DNA of 64,000 nt from Kofleriaceae bacterium (GCA_018057825.1 JAGPCY010000003.1:192916-256915); one strand, 5' to 3'; shown: positions 48,036 through 58,165, numbered from the stretch's first letter. Notes: generated from the letters alone by a model not told the origin. Program-made: numbers and translations.

Positions 48036-50707
48036 CACTTGGTGCCCAGGAGCTGGCGCACGGTATCGGCGGCCTCGCCGGTCGGCTGCAGCTTGAGGAA
48101 CTGCTCGTATGCCGGGCGGGCCTCGTCGTAGCGCCGCGCGCCCCACAGGATCTTGCCCTTGAGCTCCCACGCCGGCGGGTAGCTCGGGTTGGCCTTGATC
48201 GCGGCGTCGATGGCGGTGACCGCGGGATCGATGCGGCCGAGCCGGCGCAGGGCGTCGGCGCGCACGATGTAGCCGCGGGCGGTGCGGCGCTGAGCCAGGG
48301 AGGCGTCGGCTGCGGCCAGCGCGGCCTCGTAGTCGCCGTCGTCGAGGACGCGGCGGGCCTGCTCGAGGAGCGCCTTGTAGTCCGGACCCGCGTCGGGGCC
48401 CGCGGGGGACGGGGTCGCTCCACCGGCGTCGCGCGGCGAGGCGGCCGGCGCGGCATCGGCGGGCGCGATCGCCGGCCCGGCGTCGGGGCCCGGGATCGGC
48501 GGGCGCTCGAGCGGAGTCGGTGCGACCACCGCGCCGGCGTCGGCCGCGGCCAGCGCGCGCGGATCGGAGCGCTTGCGGGGCGCCGGGTTCGAGCCGGCGC
48601 GGACGATGACGTAGCCGAGGATGCCCAGGGCGGCGAGGCCGGTCACGATCGAGGGCCAGCGCGGCTGCTGCTGGTTGGGCGGCAGCGACGGCGAGGCCGG
48701 GCGCGGCCGGGGCGCGGGCGGCAGCTCGGCCGCGGTCGAGGGCGCCTCGGGGGCGGCCGGGGGCGCGTCGGCCGCCGGCGCGACGGACTCGTCGGGCTCG
48801 ACCGACGATGGGGCGGGCGCCGCCACGGGCTCGACGGGCGGCGGCGTGGACGGCGCCCCGATCCGCGCCGGGAGTTCCTCGGCGGCGGTGACCGCCGGGA
48901 CCTCGCGGGTCTGACGCTTGGGGCGGATCGTGATCAGCTCGCGGGCCGGCTCGCCATCCGCGGGTGGAGGCCCAGCGGTGACCTCGCCCGCGACCTCCGC
49001 GGTGGCGATGCCGCGGACCGCCGAGCGGCGCGGTGGCGGTGACGGCGGGCCCGGCGACGGCGCGTCGAGCTCGATCACCTGCGGCACGCCAGAGCTCTCG
49101 TCGGTCCCGGCCGCGGCCGCGAGGTCGGCGGGCGATGCGGGCGCCGAAGGCGAGGCGTCCTCGGCGACCTGGCCCAGCGACGGCGGATCGCTCGACGGCG
49201 GCGCCTCGCTCGTCGGCACGGGCAGCGCGGGCGTCGGCAGCGCTTCGCTCGTCGGCGCCTCGCTCGTCGGCGCCTCGCTCGTCGGCACGGGCAGCGCGGG
49301 CGACGACGGGGTGAGCCCGAGGATGGCGTCGACATCCCCGAGACCGACCAGCTCCGACTCGTCGATGGCCTTCTCGATGAGGCTCTTGCGGCGCGGCCGG
49401 GGCTCGGCCGGCGGATCGGTCGCGGTCTGGAACAGCCGACTCACCGCCGACGGTGGCAGGGCCTCGAGGGTCGCCGGATCGGGCGCCGGAGTGAGCCGGA
49501 CGTCGGCGAACGAGGCCTCGTCGTCGGGGGGCGTCGCGGTCGGTCCGTCGGGCTCGGTCGGCGTCCCGGGCAGCGGCGCCGGCGCGGCGGCGGTCGGCGC
49601 CGCCGCGGTCGGCGTCGGCGTGAGCGCGGCAGGGGCCTCGACCTCGCCGAGCGGCGTCACCGGGTCGTTGGCGATGATGATGTCCTGGTCCTGGCCCGGG
49701 GTCTCGTCGAGGACCGATGACGGCACCGTCCACTCGCCGGTCCGCCGGCTCGGCTTGCCGGGGCCGAGCTCGGTCAAGAGGCCCTCGAAGTACAGCTTGG
49801 CGATCACCTCGAGGCACTCGAGGTCGCCGTAGTCGCTGGCGTCGATCACCTCGAGCACGGTCCGGCGGGTATCGAACAGGCGCAGGATCGCGTTGTGCTC
49901 GTCGGGGATCTCGCCGAGGCGGTTGGTCAGCTCGCGGGCGTCGACCTCGAAGCGCGTGTCGAGGCTCGGGAGCTGCTCGGTCAGACGCCCCCACTCGTCG
50001 AGGCGGCGCATGCCCTCCATCAAGAGCGCCTGCGACGACACGGTGATCACGTCGCGCCGGCGCACCGTGCGAAACACGACCTCGAACTCGCCATCGTTCC
50101 AGGTCAGGAGCCGGTAGACCGCGTCCTCGCCCTGGAGCGGGCCAGCCTCCGCGTCGATGACCTTGCCGTCGCGAAAGTAGATCGCGGCCTGCTTGCTGGC
50201 CTCGCCGGTGAAGTAGATGAGCCCCGACTTGCGGCTGATCTCGATGGTCTGGATCAGATCGACGACCGGCATGTCGCTGATGCGACCGGCGAAGCGCGTC
50301 CGACCGTCGCGGCGCTCCTCGAGTCGGGTCCGCTGGCGCTTCTGGATGAGGATCCGGGCGCGCGCGACGATCTCCTTGATGTAGATCGGCTTGGTCAGAT
50401 AGTCGTCGACGCCGAGCTCGAGGCCTTTGATCTTGGACTCGATCTCGGTCTGGGCGGTGAGGAAGACGAACGGGATGTCGGCCCAGGCCGGGTTGGCCTT
50501 GAGGCGCTGACAGAACGCGAAGCCGTCGAGCTCGTCGAGGACGGTCTCGGAGATCACGAGGTCGGGCGGCGCCAGCTCGACCTTGTCGAGGGCGTCCTTG
50601 CCGTTGACCGCGGTAGTGACGACGAACCCAGCCTTGCGCAACGACACCTCGAGCACGCGCAGGCTGCGCGGGTCGCCGTCGACGAGGAGGAGCGTCTGCT
50701 TCGACAC
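48035..50707 (-). CDS. Response regulator - DUF4388 - membrane - TPR protein
   Basis: An 890-residue protein. Residues 1-125 are a receiver domain ([10 protein letters not shown]), in which the phospho-site reads [11 protein letters not shown], with Glu-Thr where Asp is usual, then VFLTAQTE and TKPIY. Residues about 140-225 are a DUF4388 (PATAN-type) domain, with [20 protein letters not shown] and [10 protein letters not shown] helical region follows, then 350 residues of Pro/Ala/Ser linker containing [13 protein letters not shown] repeats. A transmembrane span near 705-725 ([16 protein letters not shown]) and a C-terminal TPR pair close it. The GTG start opens the receiver; longer frames add only Pro-rich residues. 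It lies upstream of tsaD and may sense or organise at the membrane. Confidence 0.85.
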   Translation of the reverse strand: MSKQTLLLVDGDPRSLRVLEVSLRKAGFVVTTAVNGKDALDKVELAPPDLVISETVLDELDGFAFCQRLKANPAWADIPFVFLTAQTEIESKIKGLELGVDDYLTKPIYIKEIVARARILIQKRQRTRLEERRDGRTRFAGRISDMPVVDLIQTIEISRKSGLIYFTGEASKQAAIYFRDGKVIDAEAGPLQGEDAVYRLLTWNDGEFEVVFRTVRRRDVITVSSQALLMEGMRRLDEWGRLTEQLPSLDTRFEVDARELTNRLGEIPDEHNAILRLFDTRRTVLEVIDASDYGDLECLEVIAKLYFEGLLTELGPGKPSRRTGEWTVPSSVLDETPGQDQDIIIANDPVTPLGEVEAPAALTPTPTAAAPTAAAPAPLPGTPTEPDGPTATPPDDEASFADVRLTPAPDPATLEALPPSAVSRLFQTATDPPAEPRPRRKSLIEKAIDESELVGLGDVDAILGLTPSSPALPVPTSEAPTSEAPTSEALPTPALPVPTSEAPPSSDPPSLGQVAEDASPSAPASPADLAAAAGTDESSGVPQVIELDAPSPGPPSPPPRRSAVRGIATAEVAGEVTAGPPPADGEPARELITIRPKRQTREVPAVTAAEELPARIGAPSTPPPVEPVAAPAPSSVEPDESVAPAADAPPAAPEAPSTAAELPPAPRPRPASPSLPPNQQQPRWPSIVTGLAALGILGYVIVRAGSNPAPRKRSDPRALAAADAGAVVAPTPLERPPIPGPDAGPAIAPADAAPAASPRDAGGATPSPAGPDAGPDYKALLEQARRVLDDGDYEAALAAADASLAQRRTARGYIVRADALRRLGRIDPAVTAIDAAIKANPSYPPAWELKGKILWGARRYDEARPAYEQFLKLQPTGEAADTVRQLLGTK

Positions 50708-50781
50708 GAACGAGGAGCGCGCATCGTAACCCGCGGCCCGACCGCGCGTCACGCCTCCGGGGCCCGGTGGTACGGTCGGGT

Positions 50782-51927
50782 ATGGCGACCGTCGCGGTCC
50801 GCTTTGGAGCTGGTCAGCTGGTCGCGGCGACTCGGGGCGCCGTGGCCGAGGTGGCGCGACCGGCACCGATCGCGCCGGCCGATCCGCGGGCGCTGTGCGA
50901 GGCCGCCCTCGACGCGCCGATCGGCGCGCCGCGCCTCGAGGACCAGGTCGCCGGCGGCGCCCGGGTCTTGCTGATCGTCAGCGACGCCACCCGCGACGAA
51001 CCGCGGGCCGCGCTGGTGGCCGCGGTGCGCGGCCGGCTGCCGCGCGACGTCCGGCTGACCATCGCGATCGCCACCGGCACCCACGGTCGAGCCGGCGGGC
51101 TGGCCGCCCTCGGCCTCGCCGACGACGGCGCCGCGGTCCTCGATCACGACGGTCATGACCCGCGCGACCTGGTGACGGTCGGCACGACCACCCGCGGCAC
51201 GCCGGTCGAGGTCCATCGCGCCGTCGTCGAGGCCGAGCTGGTGATCGCGACCGGCGTGATCCGCGCCCACTACTTCGCCGGCTTCGGCGCCGGCGCCAAG
51301 GCGATCTTTCCCGGCCTGGCGTCGGCGCGGGCGGCGCGCGTGAACCATCTGCTCAAGGCCGCGCCCGGCTCGGTGGCGGGCGCGATCGACGACAACCCGT
51401 GTCGCCTCGACCTCGAGGAGGCGGCCGCGCTCGCGGCGCCGCGGGCGTTTCTCCTCGACGGCGTCGCCGATCGCCACGATCAGGTGCGGGCCGCGGTAGC
51501 GGGCGACCTGCGGACCGCGTTTCGCGCCGGCGCGGCGGTGGCCGGTCGCTGGTTGACCGCGGTGGCGGCGCCCAGCCGCTGCGTCGTGGTCGCCGACCGG
51601 CCGCCGGTGACCCGCTCGCTCTACCAGGCCAGCAAGGGGCTGGCGGCGGTGGCGCCGTGGGTCGCGCCTGGCGGCCGGGTCGTGCTGGTGGCGCCGTGCG
51701 AGGACGGGCTCGGCCCGATCGACGTCGTCAACCGGGGCATCTACGAGCTCGGGATCCGTCCGCGCCTGCCGGCCGACCACGAGGTGTGCCTGGTGTCGAA
51801 CCTCACCGCGGCGGAGGTCTCGGCGAGCTACGCCCGGGCGGCGCCGTCGCTGACCGCGGCCCTCGCCGACGTCGACGAGGTGCTGGTGGTCCACGGCGCG
51901 AGCAAGCTCATCGCGCGGCTGTCGTGA
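50782..51927 (+). CDS. LarA-like (lactate racemase domain) protein
   Basis: A 381-residue protein of the nickel-pincer LarA family. [50 protein letters not shown] (the Lys near 174 is where LarA carries its nickel-pincer cofactor) and [11 protein letters not shown] are present. The cofactor-synthesis genes larB, larC and larE are not in the window, and many LarA relatives racemise other 2-hydroxy acids, so the substrate is open. ATG 50782 is preferred over the frame opening at 50767. It is divergent from the response-regulator gene with 74 bases between. Confidence 0.85.
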   Translation: MATVAVRFGAGQLVAATRGAVAEVARPAPIAPADPRALCEAALDAPIGAPRLEDQVAGGARVLLIVSDATRDEPRAALVAAVRGRLPRDVRLTIAIATGTHGRAGGLAALGLADDGAAVLDHDGHDPRDLVTVGTTTRGTPVEVHRAVVEAELVIATGVIRAHYFAGFGAGAKAIFPGLASARAARVNHLLKAAPGSVAGAIDDNPCRLDLEEAAALAAPRAFLLDGVADRHDQVRAAVAGDLRTAFRAGAAVAGRWLTAVAAPSRCVVVADRPPVTRSLYQASKGLAAVAPWVAPGGRVVLVAPCEDGLGPIDVVNRGIYELGIRPRLPADHEVCLVSNLTAAEVSASYARAAPSLTAALADVDEVLVVHGASKLIARLS

Positions 51928-52021
51928 CGGGTGCGCTCGGCGGAGCCCCCCGGGGAGCTCGGCTCGCGGTGAACGCCCGACGGGCTTGCGACCTGCGCCC
52001 GACGGCGGGAGACTGGCGGCG

Positions 52022-52603
52022 ATGTCTTGGCGCGACGACCTTGCGACCGCGACCCGCGGCTTCGACGTGGCCGGCGCGGCGTCGGCGCTCGAGCGGTTCG
52101 TCGAGCTGTTCGAGACCTGGAACCGCCGCATCAACCTGTCGGCGGCGCGAACGGCCGACGAGATCACCCAGCACGTGATCGACTCGCTCGCGGTGGTCCG
52201 CTTCCTGGGCGACGCGCGCCGGGTGATCGACGTCGGCAGCGGTGGTGGTTTTCCGGGCGTAGTCGCTGCAACGTGTTTACCGGGTAAATCGTTCGTCTTG
52301 GTAGAACCGGTGCGCAAGAAGACCGCGTTCCTGTCGACCGCGGCCCGCGAGCTAGGCCTGCGCGGCGTGACGATCGAGGCCCGGCGGGTCGATCCGACGA
52401 TCGACCGCGACTTCGACGTCGCGATGTCGCGGGCGACCTTCGCGCTCGAGGAGTGGCTCAGCCTCGGCCAGCGCCTGGTCCGCCCGGGCGGCCTGGTCCT
52501 CGGCATGGAGGGACGCGAGAAGCTGACGCTTGGCTTGCGCGACACCCGGCATCCCTACCCGCTCGGCGATCGCGACCGCGCGATCATTGTGCGGGCAGGG
52601 TAG
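52022..52603 (+). CDS. rsmG: 16S rRNA (guanine527-N7) methyltransferase
   Basis: Methylates G527 of 16S rRNA. The 193-residue protein has ELFETWNRRINLSAAR, HVIDSLAVVRFL, DVGSGGGFPGVVAA (SAM site), VEPVRKKTAFL and MSRATFALEEWL. The ATG at 52022 is supported by family length. rsmG is often the gene next to parA-parB near origins; here it is followed by a hexamer array and biotin genes instead. Confidence 0.95.
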   Translation: MSWRDDLATATRGFDVAGAASALERFVELFETWNRRINLSAARTADEITQHVIDSLAVVRFLGDARRVIDVGSGGGFPGVVAATCLPGKSFVLVEPVRKKTAFLSTAARELGLRGVTIEARRVDPTIDRDFDVAMSRATFALEEWLSLGQRLVRPGGLVLGMEGREKLTLGLRDTRHPYPLGDRDRAIIVRAG

Positions 52604-52629
52604 GCAGAGCGCCGAGGCTGGTCCCGGCC

Positions 52630-52836
52630 CCGAGTCCGATCCCGATCCCGATCCCGATCCCGATCCCGATCCTGGCCCCGATCCGGATCCCGATCCCGAT
52701 CCCGATCCCGAAGCCGAGTCCGAGTCCGAGGCCGAGTCCGAGGCCGAGTCCGAGTCCGAGGCCGAAGCCGAGTCCGAGTCTGAGTCCGGCCCCGATCCCG
52801 ATCCCGTCCCTGATCCCGATCCCGATCCCGAATCCT
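52630..52836 (+). repeat. Hexanucleotide repeat array between rsmG and bioD
   Basis: About 200 bp: CCCGAT units (GATC every 6 bp), then GAAGCC/GAGTCC/GAGGCC units, then CCCGAT units again, with a few CTGGCC or GTCCCT interruptions. It fills the gap between convergent genes and ends 1-2 bases from the bioD stop codon. Confidence 0.85.
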
Positions 52837-52837
52837 T

Positions 52838-53446
52838 CTAGAGTCGGTCGAGGAGGATCCGAAGGTCCTGAGGAAACAGGGCCGCGAACGCGCCAGTCAG
52901 CTCGGCGATCGCCTCGGCGTTCTCGCGGGCGAAGTCGACGTCGTCCTCGGGTCGGCAGGACAGGATCACCGCCTCGACGGGTCGCGCCTGGCGAGCAGCC
53001 TCGATGGTCAACACGGCGTGGTTGATGGTGCCGAGACCTGCCCGGGCGACGACGAGGATGGTGTCCGCGGTCGCGAGGGCGAGATCGGCCATGCGGCGGT
53101 GATCGATCGGCACCGCCCAGCCGCCGGCGCCCTCAAGGAAGAGGGGACTCCCGGGCTGGACGCGGCACCACGAAACCAGAGCGTCGAAGTCGATCGTGCG
53201 CCCTTCGGCCGAGGCTGCGGCGCGCGGTGACCGCGGTGCTGAGAACCGGAGGTGGACGGTGTCCTCGATCGAACGGCCAGAGGCCTCGGCCAGGAGCCGG
53301 GCGTCGCTGGTCACTTCGTCCCAGCCGGTCTCGATCGGCTTGATGGCGCAGGCGGGCCGCCCAGCGGCGCAAAGCTCCTCGACCAGGCGGCGCGTGACGA
53401 AGGTCTTGCCGACGCCGGTGTCGGTGCCAGTCACGAAGCGTTTCAC
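52838..53446 (-). CDS. bioD: Dethiobiotin synthetase
   Basis: ATP-dependent ring closure of 7,8-diaminopelargonate with CO2 to dethiobiotin. Of 202 residues, VTGTDTGVGKT (Walker A, about 5-15), IKPIETGW, LFLEGAGGWAVPI (catalytic Glu region) and VVARAGLGTINHAVLT (nucleotide-binding strand) are present. The GTG start at 53446 overlaps the bioA stop (GTGA). The start codon lies inside a perfect parS palindrome (53440-53453). Confidence 0.95.
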   Translation of the reverse strand: MKRFVTGTDTGVGKTFVTRRLVEELCAAGRPACAIKPIETGWDEVTSDARLLAEASGRSIEDTVHLRFSAPRSPRAAASAEGRTIDFDALVSWCRVQPGSPLFLEGAGGWAVPIDHRRMADLALATADTILVVARAGLGTINHAVLTIEAARQARPVEAVILSCRPEDDVDFARENAEAIAELTGAFAALFPQDLRILLDRL

Positions 53447-53453
53447 GTGAAAC
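53440..53453. promoter_or_regulatory. parS site (GTTTCACGTGAAAC)
   Basis: A perfect 14-bp palindrome identical to the classical chromosomal parS core bound by ParB/Spo0J. It overlaps the bioA stop and bioD start, so it is embedded in coding sequence. Three further related sites lie at 54818, 54865 and 55069. Confidence 0.85.
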
Positions 53454-54741
53454 TCTCCCGGATCGCCGCGCGGGTCGCCGCGCCCAGGGTACGGAGTTCC
53501 TCCGGGCTGCTCGACAACGGCGGCATCCAGACCACAACGTCGCCCAGGGGCCGAAGAACCACCCCATGGGCGCGGACCTTTGCGCAGACCAACGACCCGA
53601 CGAAGCGCTCGAACGGAAAGGGCTCGCCGCTCTGGTCTCGCAGCTCGATCCCACCCATCAGGCCCACCGAGCGGACCTCGTGAACCCATGGCAGGTCCCG
53701 CAGGGCCTCGAGCTCCAGCTGAAGGACCTTCGCCCGCTCCGCAAGGCCGGCGATGAACTCCGGCGTATAGAGGGAGAGGTTCGCGAGGGCCGCGGCACAC
53801 GCGATCGGATTGCCTGTGTAGGTGTGCCCGTGGAAGAAGGTCGTGCCCTGGGCCCGTGGCGCGACGAAGGCCTGGTAGACCGCTTCCGTGGTCAGCGTGG
53901 CTGCGAGCGGGAGGGTCCCCCCGGTCAGGCCCTTCGCCAGGCACAGGAAATCGGGAGACACCCCCTCTCGCTCGCAGGCGAACAGGGTCCCGGTCCGCCC
54001 GAAGCCAGTGGCGACCTCGTCCGCGATCAGCAAGACCTCGTAGCGGCGGCACAGCTCGGCGACCGCGCGAAGGTAGCCGGGCGGGTGGACGAGCATACCC
54101 GCCGCACCCTGGATGAGGGGCTCGATGATCAGCGCTGCGATGGACCGATGCTCTTGTTCGAGCACTGCCTCGAGGGTCGACAGCGCCCCGGGATCGAGAG
54201 CCGGAGAAGGGACGCGGACCCCGGCGACGATCAATGGCCCGAAGATTCGGTGGAAGAGCTCCATGCCACCGACCCCGACGGCCCCGAGGGTGTCACCGTG
54301 ATACGACTCGGCCAGGTGCAGGAAGCGACGCTTCTCCGGTCGCCCGGTCAGCGCCATGTACTGAAACGCCTGCTTCAGCGCGATCTCGACGGCTGTCGAG
54401 CCGGAATCCGAGTAGAAGACCCGGGTCAGGCCGGCCGGGGCCCGGCCAACCAACTCGACCGCCAGCTCGACCGCGCGGGGATGGGTCAGGCCCAGCATCG
54501 TCGAGTGGTCGAGTTCACGCGCCTGCCGGGCGATCGCTTCGACGATGGCCGGGTGGCCGTGGCCGTGGGTGGTCACCCAGAGGGAGCTCACCCCGTCGAA
54601 GTACCGCTGTCCACGGTCGTCGAACAGGTAGTTGCCTTCCGCCCGGGCGATCACGAGGGGCGGGGTCCGCTCCCACTCGTAGGCCTGGGTGAAGGGATGC
54701 CAGAGATGCTGCTGGTCGAGGCGCGCCCAGTCGGTCGTCAC
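53443..54741 (-). CDS. bioA: Adenosylmethionine--8-amino-7-oxononanoate aminotransferase
   Basis: PLP-dependent amination of 8-amino-7-oxononanoate with SAM as donor. The 432-residue protein shows HLWHPFTQ near the start, GVSSLWVTTHGHGHPAIVEA, FYSDSGSTAVEIALKQ, AESYHGDTLGAVGVGG, ADEVATGFGRTG (PLP Asp) and CLAKGLTGGTLPL (PLP Lys), then FFHGHTYTGNPIACAAAL. The GTG at 54741 has AAGG six bases upstream on the mRNA; GTG 54747 is an alternative. An inverted repeat covers the ribosome site. It is coupled to bioD. Confidence 0.96.
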   Translation of the reverse strand: MTTDWARLDQQHLWHPFTQAYEWERTPPLVIARAEGNYLFDDRGQRYFDGVSSLWVTTHGHGHPAIVEAIARQARELDHSTMLGLTHPRAVELAVELVGRAPAGLTRVFYSDSGSTAVEIALKQAFQYMALTGRPEKRRFLHLAESYHGDTLGAVGVGGMELFHRIFGPLIVAGVRVPSPALDPGALSTLEAVLEQEHRSIAALIIEPLIQGAAGMLVHPPGYLRAVAELCRRYEVLLIADEVATGFGRTGTLFACEREGVSPDFLCLAKGLTGGTLPLAATLTTEAVYQAFVAPRAQGTTFFHGHTYTGNPIACAAALANLSLYTPEFIAGLAERAKVLQLELEALRDLPWVHEVRSVGLMGGIELRDQSGEPFPFERFVGSLVCAKVRAHGVVLRPLGDVVVWMPPLSSSPEELRTLGAATRAAIRESFT

Positions 54742-54742
54742 T

Positions 54743-54763
54743 TGCACCTTATATATAGGTGCA
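54743..54763 (-). promoter_or_regulatory. Palindrome at bioA start, possible biotin-responsive operator or leader hairpin
   Basis: Arms TGCACCT (54743-54749) and AGGTGCA (54757-54763) enclose an AT-only centre. On the leftward strand the right arm contains AAGG, the bioA ribosome site, immediately before the GTG. The centre contains TTATATATAG, nine of ten positions of the alphaproteobacterial BioR box TTATMTATAA. Such an AT-rich island is exceptional here. It could be an operator, a -10 region or an RNA hairpin. Confidence 0.5.
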
Positions 54764-54817
54764 GCTGAGCCGGGAAGGCCACCGACCCCGGACCGGCCAG
54801 AGTACGACCCCGGCGCT

Positions 54818-54831
54818 GTTCCACGTGGAAC
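54818..54831. promoter_or_regulatory. parS site (GTTCCACGTGGAAC)
   Basis: Perfect 14-bp palindrome matching the parS variant I associate with myxobacterial chromosomes, preceded by T to give TGTTCCACGTGGAAC. It lies 77 bases upstream of the bioA start, outside any gene. Confidence 0.85.
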
Positions 54832-54864
54832 CGAGCTGGTTGCGCGCCCCTCGTCCCTACAAGT

Positions 54865-54878
54865 GTTCCACGTGGAAC
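54865..54878. promoter_or_regulatory. parS site (GTTCCACGTGGAAC)
   Basis: A second identical perfect palindrome, 47 bp from the first (start to start), in the same intergenic region. Confidence 0.85.
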
Positions 54879-55068
54879 TGCCGCGAGGTCCCTGACCCGA
54901 GGCAGGTTCCACGGCAAGTCGGGGCGAAGGTATGCCGGAGACGCTGCTGTTCCAGCCCCCCCTTCCGTTGCTCGTCACCCGCACCCACATACTGACCGTC
55001 CAGAATCTGGCGTAGCGACGCCTGCAAGGCCGGCGGTCTCGGACCGTCCAGAGCACGCCCTGGCCGGT

Positions 55069-55082
55069 GCTCCACGTGGAAC
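55069..55082. promoter_or_regulatory. parS-like site with one mismatch
   Basis: GCTCCACGTGGAAC, 13 of 14 matches to the palindrome at 54818 and 54865, with the central CCACGTGG intact. It lies just downstream of bioF. Confidence 0.75.
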
Positions 55083-55188
55083 TGCCCCAAGGTCTACCGA
55101 CGAGCCCAGCCAGAGCGCGTTCCGGAGGCTCCGGCGCTCGCCCCGACGCCGGAGCCTCGAACAGCTCAACCAGCGGCACGATGGGAGG

Positions 55189-56334
55189 TCAGGCGAGACC
55201 TTCGCTCAGCGCGGCTCGCAGTCGATCCACCTGCTCAGCAGTGTGGGCCGCTGACAAAGTGATCCTCAACCGAGCGGTCCCCTCGGGCACCGTCGGGGGA
55301 CGGATCGCTGGGATCCAGAACCCCTGCGCTTCCAGCCGCGAGGAAGCAGCGACCGCGTCAGCGTCTGCGCCGATCACCAACGGGACGATCGCCCCTGGCA
55401 GCCCAGCCGCTCGAGAGCCCAGACGATCGCGGTGGTCCCGAAGAACCTGCCGGCGACGATCCCCCTCGGCGCCCCGAAGGATCGCCACGCCTTCCACCGC
55501 GGCCGCTTGCGTCCCGGTGGTCAACCCGGTCGAGAACACCAGGGTCCTGGCGCGGTTCCACAGAAGCTCGGCCAACCCGGCCGGCCCGGCGACGAAGGCG
55601 CCAGCCGCGCCGACGGCCTTGCCGAGAGTACCAACGACGATGTCCGCGCCCGCGGCGACGCCGAGTCCCCGGCCGCTTTCGCCCATGATTCCGATAGCAT
55701 GAGCGTCATCAACGACGACGAGGGCACCGTGGCGATGGGCGAGGCCCACCAGCTCCGCCAGCGGAGCGGCATCCCCGTCCATCGAGAACACGCTCTCGGT
55801 CACCACCACCTTCCGCCGCGCCGGCGTCCTCAGGCGCCGCTCGAGGTCGTCTAGATCCAGGTGGCGGTACACCGCCACCGTCGCGCGGCTCAACCGACAG
55901 CCGTCGATCAAGCTGGCGTGGTTGCGTTCGTCCGAGACGATCAGATCTCCCGGTTCTGCGATAACTGGCAATAAGCCAGTATTCGCAGCGTAGCCGGAAT
56001 TGAATAAACGAACGCTCTCCACGCCCAGCCAGGATCGAAGCGATCCCTCGAGTTCCTCGGTGATCGCGGTGTGCCCGGACACCAACCGCGACGCCCCGGC
56101 GCCCACCCCCAGGGCGATCTCGGCGGCGGCCGCCGCCGTCGCGAGCCGCGCATCGAGCCCGAGCCCAAGGTAGTCGTTGGCCGCGAAGTTGATGAGCTCC
56201 CGCCCCGAGACCACGACCTCGGCCGCCGACCGCGCGGTCACCACCCGAACTCGACGGAGCCGATCGCGGGCCGCGAGGTCGGCCAGCGCGGCGGCGATGA
56301 AGTCAGTGCGCGCCACCGGCGGACTAGAGCGCAT
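55189..56334 (-). CDS. bioF: 8-amino-7-oxononanoate synthase
   Basis: Condenses pimeloyl-ACP/CoA with L-alanine in the first step of biotin ring synthesis. A 381-residue alpha-oxoamine synthase with [73 protein letters not shown] (PLP Asp/His) and [15 protein letters not shown] (PLP Lys). The C-terminal [18 protein letters not shown] is typical. It is separated from bioA by the parS region, so the two may have separate promoters; bioB is not in the window. Confidence 0.95.
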   Translation of the reverse strand: MRSSPPVARTDFIAAALADLAARDRLRRVRVVTARSAAEVVVSGRELINFAANDYLGLGLDARLATAAAAAEIALGVGAGASRLVSGHTAITEELEGSLRSWLGVESVRLFNSGYAANTGLLPVIAEPGDLIVSDERNHASLIDGCRLSRATVAVYRHLDLDDLERRLRTPARRKVVVTESVFSMDGDAAPLAELVGLAHRHGALVVVDDAHAIGIMGESGRGLGVAAGADIVVGTLGKAVGAAGAFVAGPAGLAELLWNRARTLVFSTGLTTGTQAAAVEGVAILRGAEGDRRRQVLRDHRDRLGSRAAGLPGAIVPLVIGADADAVAASSRLEAQGFWIPAIRPPTVPEGTARLRITLSAAHTAEQVDRLRAALSEGLA

Positions 56335-56489
56335 CTACCCGTCGGTGTCGAGCGCCGCCCCGAGCGGTCCCGACGAGCCGCGATCCCGGCCTCGCCACGC
56401 GCCCGCGAGAGAACTCGGCCGAGCTCGCGCCGAGCCATCCTGGCTCGCGGCGTCGCTCGTCGGCCTCACACCGTGCGTCTACGCCGCGC

Positions 56490-56853
56490 CCGGCCTCGGC
56501 CTCCGCCTCGGCCTCGGTCTCGGCCTCCGCCTCCGCCTCGGCCTCGGTCTCGGTCTCGGTCTCCGCCTCCGCCTCGGTCTCGGTCTCGGACTCCGCCTCG
56601 GCCTCGGTCTCGGTCTCGGTCTCCGCCTCCGCCTCGGTCTCGGTCTCCGCCTCGGACTCCGCCTCGGCCTCGGACTCGGACTCGGTCTCGGTCTCGGTCT
56701 CCGCCTCGGTCTCCGCCTCCGCCTCCGCCTCCGCCTCGGACTCGGACTCGGTCTCGGTCTCGGCCTCGGACTCGGTCTCGGTCTCCGCCTCCGCCTCCGC
56801 CTCGGTCTCCGCCTCCGCCTCCGCCTCGGTCTCCGCCTCCGCCTCCGCCTCCG
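56490..56853 (-). repeat. Longest hexanucleotide repeat array (364 bp), abutting the mnmE stop
   Basis: On the leftward strand it consists of GAGGCG, GAGGCC, GAGACC and GAGTCC units, the inverted orientation relative to the other arrays. It starts at the base after the mnmE stop codon and extends toward bioF; about 155 bp of ordinary intergenic sequence follow (56335-56489). Read in one leftward frame it would encode Glu-Ala/Glu-Thr/Glu-Ser dipeptides, but no start or ribosome site supports translation. Confidence 0.88.
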
Positions 56854-58164
56854 TCACTTCCCGATGCAGAAGCGCGCGAACAGTCGGTCGAGGACGTCCT
56901 CGGCGACCCGCTCGCCGGTGAGCTGGCCGAGAGCCTCGAGCGCGCCCCGGGCCTCGACCGCGACGAGCTCGAGGGGCGCCGACGAGGACAGCAGCTCGCG
57001 CGCCGCCCCCAGGCCGCGCGCCGCCGCCGCCGCCGCCGCGTGCTGCCGCGCGGTCAAGAGCACCGCGCTTCCGGCCTCGGGATCGTCGGCTAGTCCGGCG
57101 CGCGCCACGATCGCGGCGCGCAGCTCGGCCAGCCCGGCCCCGGTCACGGCCGAGGTCGCCAGCCACCCCGGCGGCGCCGGCCCGCCGAGGTCGGCCTTGC
57201 TCGCGACGCCGAGCGATCGCGGCGCCAGCACCGGCGCCGCCTCGCCAGGGCCGACCACCTCGACCACGACCTCGCAGTCGAGGGCGCGCGCCGCGCCGAG
57301 CTCGATGCCCCGGGCCTCGAGGCCGATCGCCTGATCGCGCCGCCCGGCGGTGTCGATGAGCGTCACCGCCACGCCGTCCCACACCACGGTCGCCTCGACG
57401 TAGTCGCGGGTCGTGCCGGCCTCCGGCGAGACCAGCGCCCGCTCGCGGCCGAGCAGCGCGTTGAACAGCGCCGACTTGCCGACGTTGACCGCGCCGACGA
57501 ACGCGACCCGCAGCCCCTCGAGGGCGACCCGGCCCGGACCAAAGCTCGCGGCCAGACGCGCGGCCGCCGCCTCGGCGCCCCCCAGCTCCGCCAGCAGCTC
57601 GTCGCGCACCAGCGCCGGCAGGTCCTCGTCGGGAAAGTCGATGTGCGCCTCCAGCACCGCCAGCGCGTCCGCCGCCTGATCGCGCGCCGCCGCCACCGCC
57701 GCCGCCACCGCCCCACCGAGCTGGGCCTGCGCCATCGCCCAGCCGCGCTCGGTCTGGGCCGTCACCACCGCCAGCATCGCCTCCGCCTCGAGCACCGACA
57801 CCTTGCCGGCCGCCACTGCGCGCCGGGTCAGCTCACCGGGCTCGGCGATCCGCGCGCCGGCCGCGACCACGGCCGAGAGCACCCGCCCGAGGTTGACCGC
57901 CCCGCCATGGACCTGCAGCTCGACGACGTCCTCGCCGGTGAAGGTGTGCGGTCCGCGCATCGCGACCACCAACCCGTCGTCGAGACGCGCGCCGTCCGCC
58001 GACCGCACGACCGCGCGGACCAGCCGCCGGTCGGGCAGCGCCGACGCCCCACGACCGGTCACCGCGGTCGCGATCGCGAGCGCCGACGGACCGCTCAGTC
58101 GGACGATGCCGACCCCGGCCGCGCCGGCCGCGGTCGCGATCCCGGCGATGGTCTCCGACGCCAC
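56854..58164 (-). CDS. mnmE: tRNA uridine-5-carboxymethylaminomethyl GTPase
   Basis: GTPase half of the MnmE-MnmG wobble-uridine modification complex. The 436-residue protein begins [22 protein letters not shown] (folate-binding N domain). It has [23 protein letters not shown]1 [10 protein letters not shown]2 GTTRDY, G3 DTAGRRD and G4 SKADL, and ends in FARFCIGK with the catalytic Cys motif CIGK. The GTG at 58164 is chosen because upstream residues are unrelated to the family; it lies 1 base past the jag stop. A hexamer array starts at its stop codon. Confidence 0.95.
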   Translation of the reverse strand: MASETIAGIATAAGAAGVGIVRLSGPSALAIATAVTGRGASALPDRRLVRAVVRSADGARLDDGLVVAMRGPHTFTGEDVVELQVHGGAVNLGRVLSAVVAAGARIAEPGELTRRAVAAGKVSVLEAEAMLAVVTAQTERGWAMAQAQLGGAVAAAVAAARDQAADALAVLEAHIDFPDEDLPALVRDELLAELGGAEAAAARLAASFGPGRVALEGLRVAFVGAVNVGKSALFNALLGRERALVSPEAGTTRDYVEATVVWDGVAVTLIDTAGRRDQAIGLEARGIELGAARALDCEVVVEVVGPGEAAPVLAPRSLGVASKADLGGPAPPGWLATSAVTGAGLAELRAAIVARAGLADDPEAGSAVLLTARQHAAAAAAARGLGAARELLSSSAPLELVAVEARGALEALGQLTGERVAEDVLDRLFARFCIGK

Positions 58165-58165
58165 G

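Larger units (their letters stand above)
54764..55188. other. bioF-bioA intergenic region carrying three parS-type sites, no gene seen
   Basis: About 425 bp between leftward bioF and bioA without a convincing reading frame. It contains two perfect GTTCCACGTGGAAC palindromes, one copy with a single change, and a decayed half-site GTTCCACG near 54907. Base composition is less GC-rich than the flanking genes. Confidence 0.7.

Noticed and set aside
50708-50866. Longer N-terminus for the DUF4388 response regulator
   Set aside because: The extra 53 residues are Pro/Arg-rich and precede the receiver's natural first strand.
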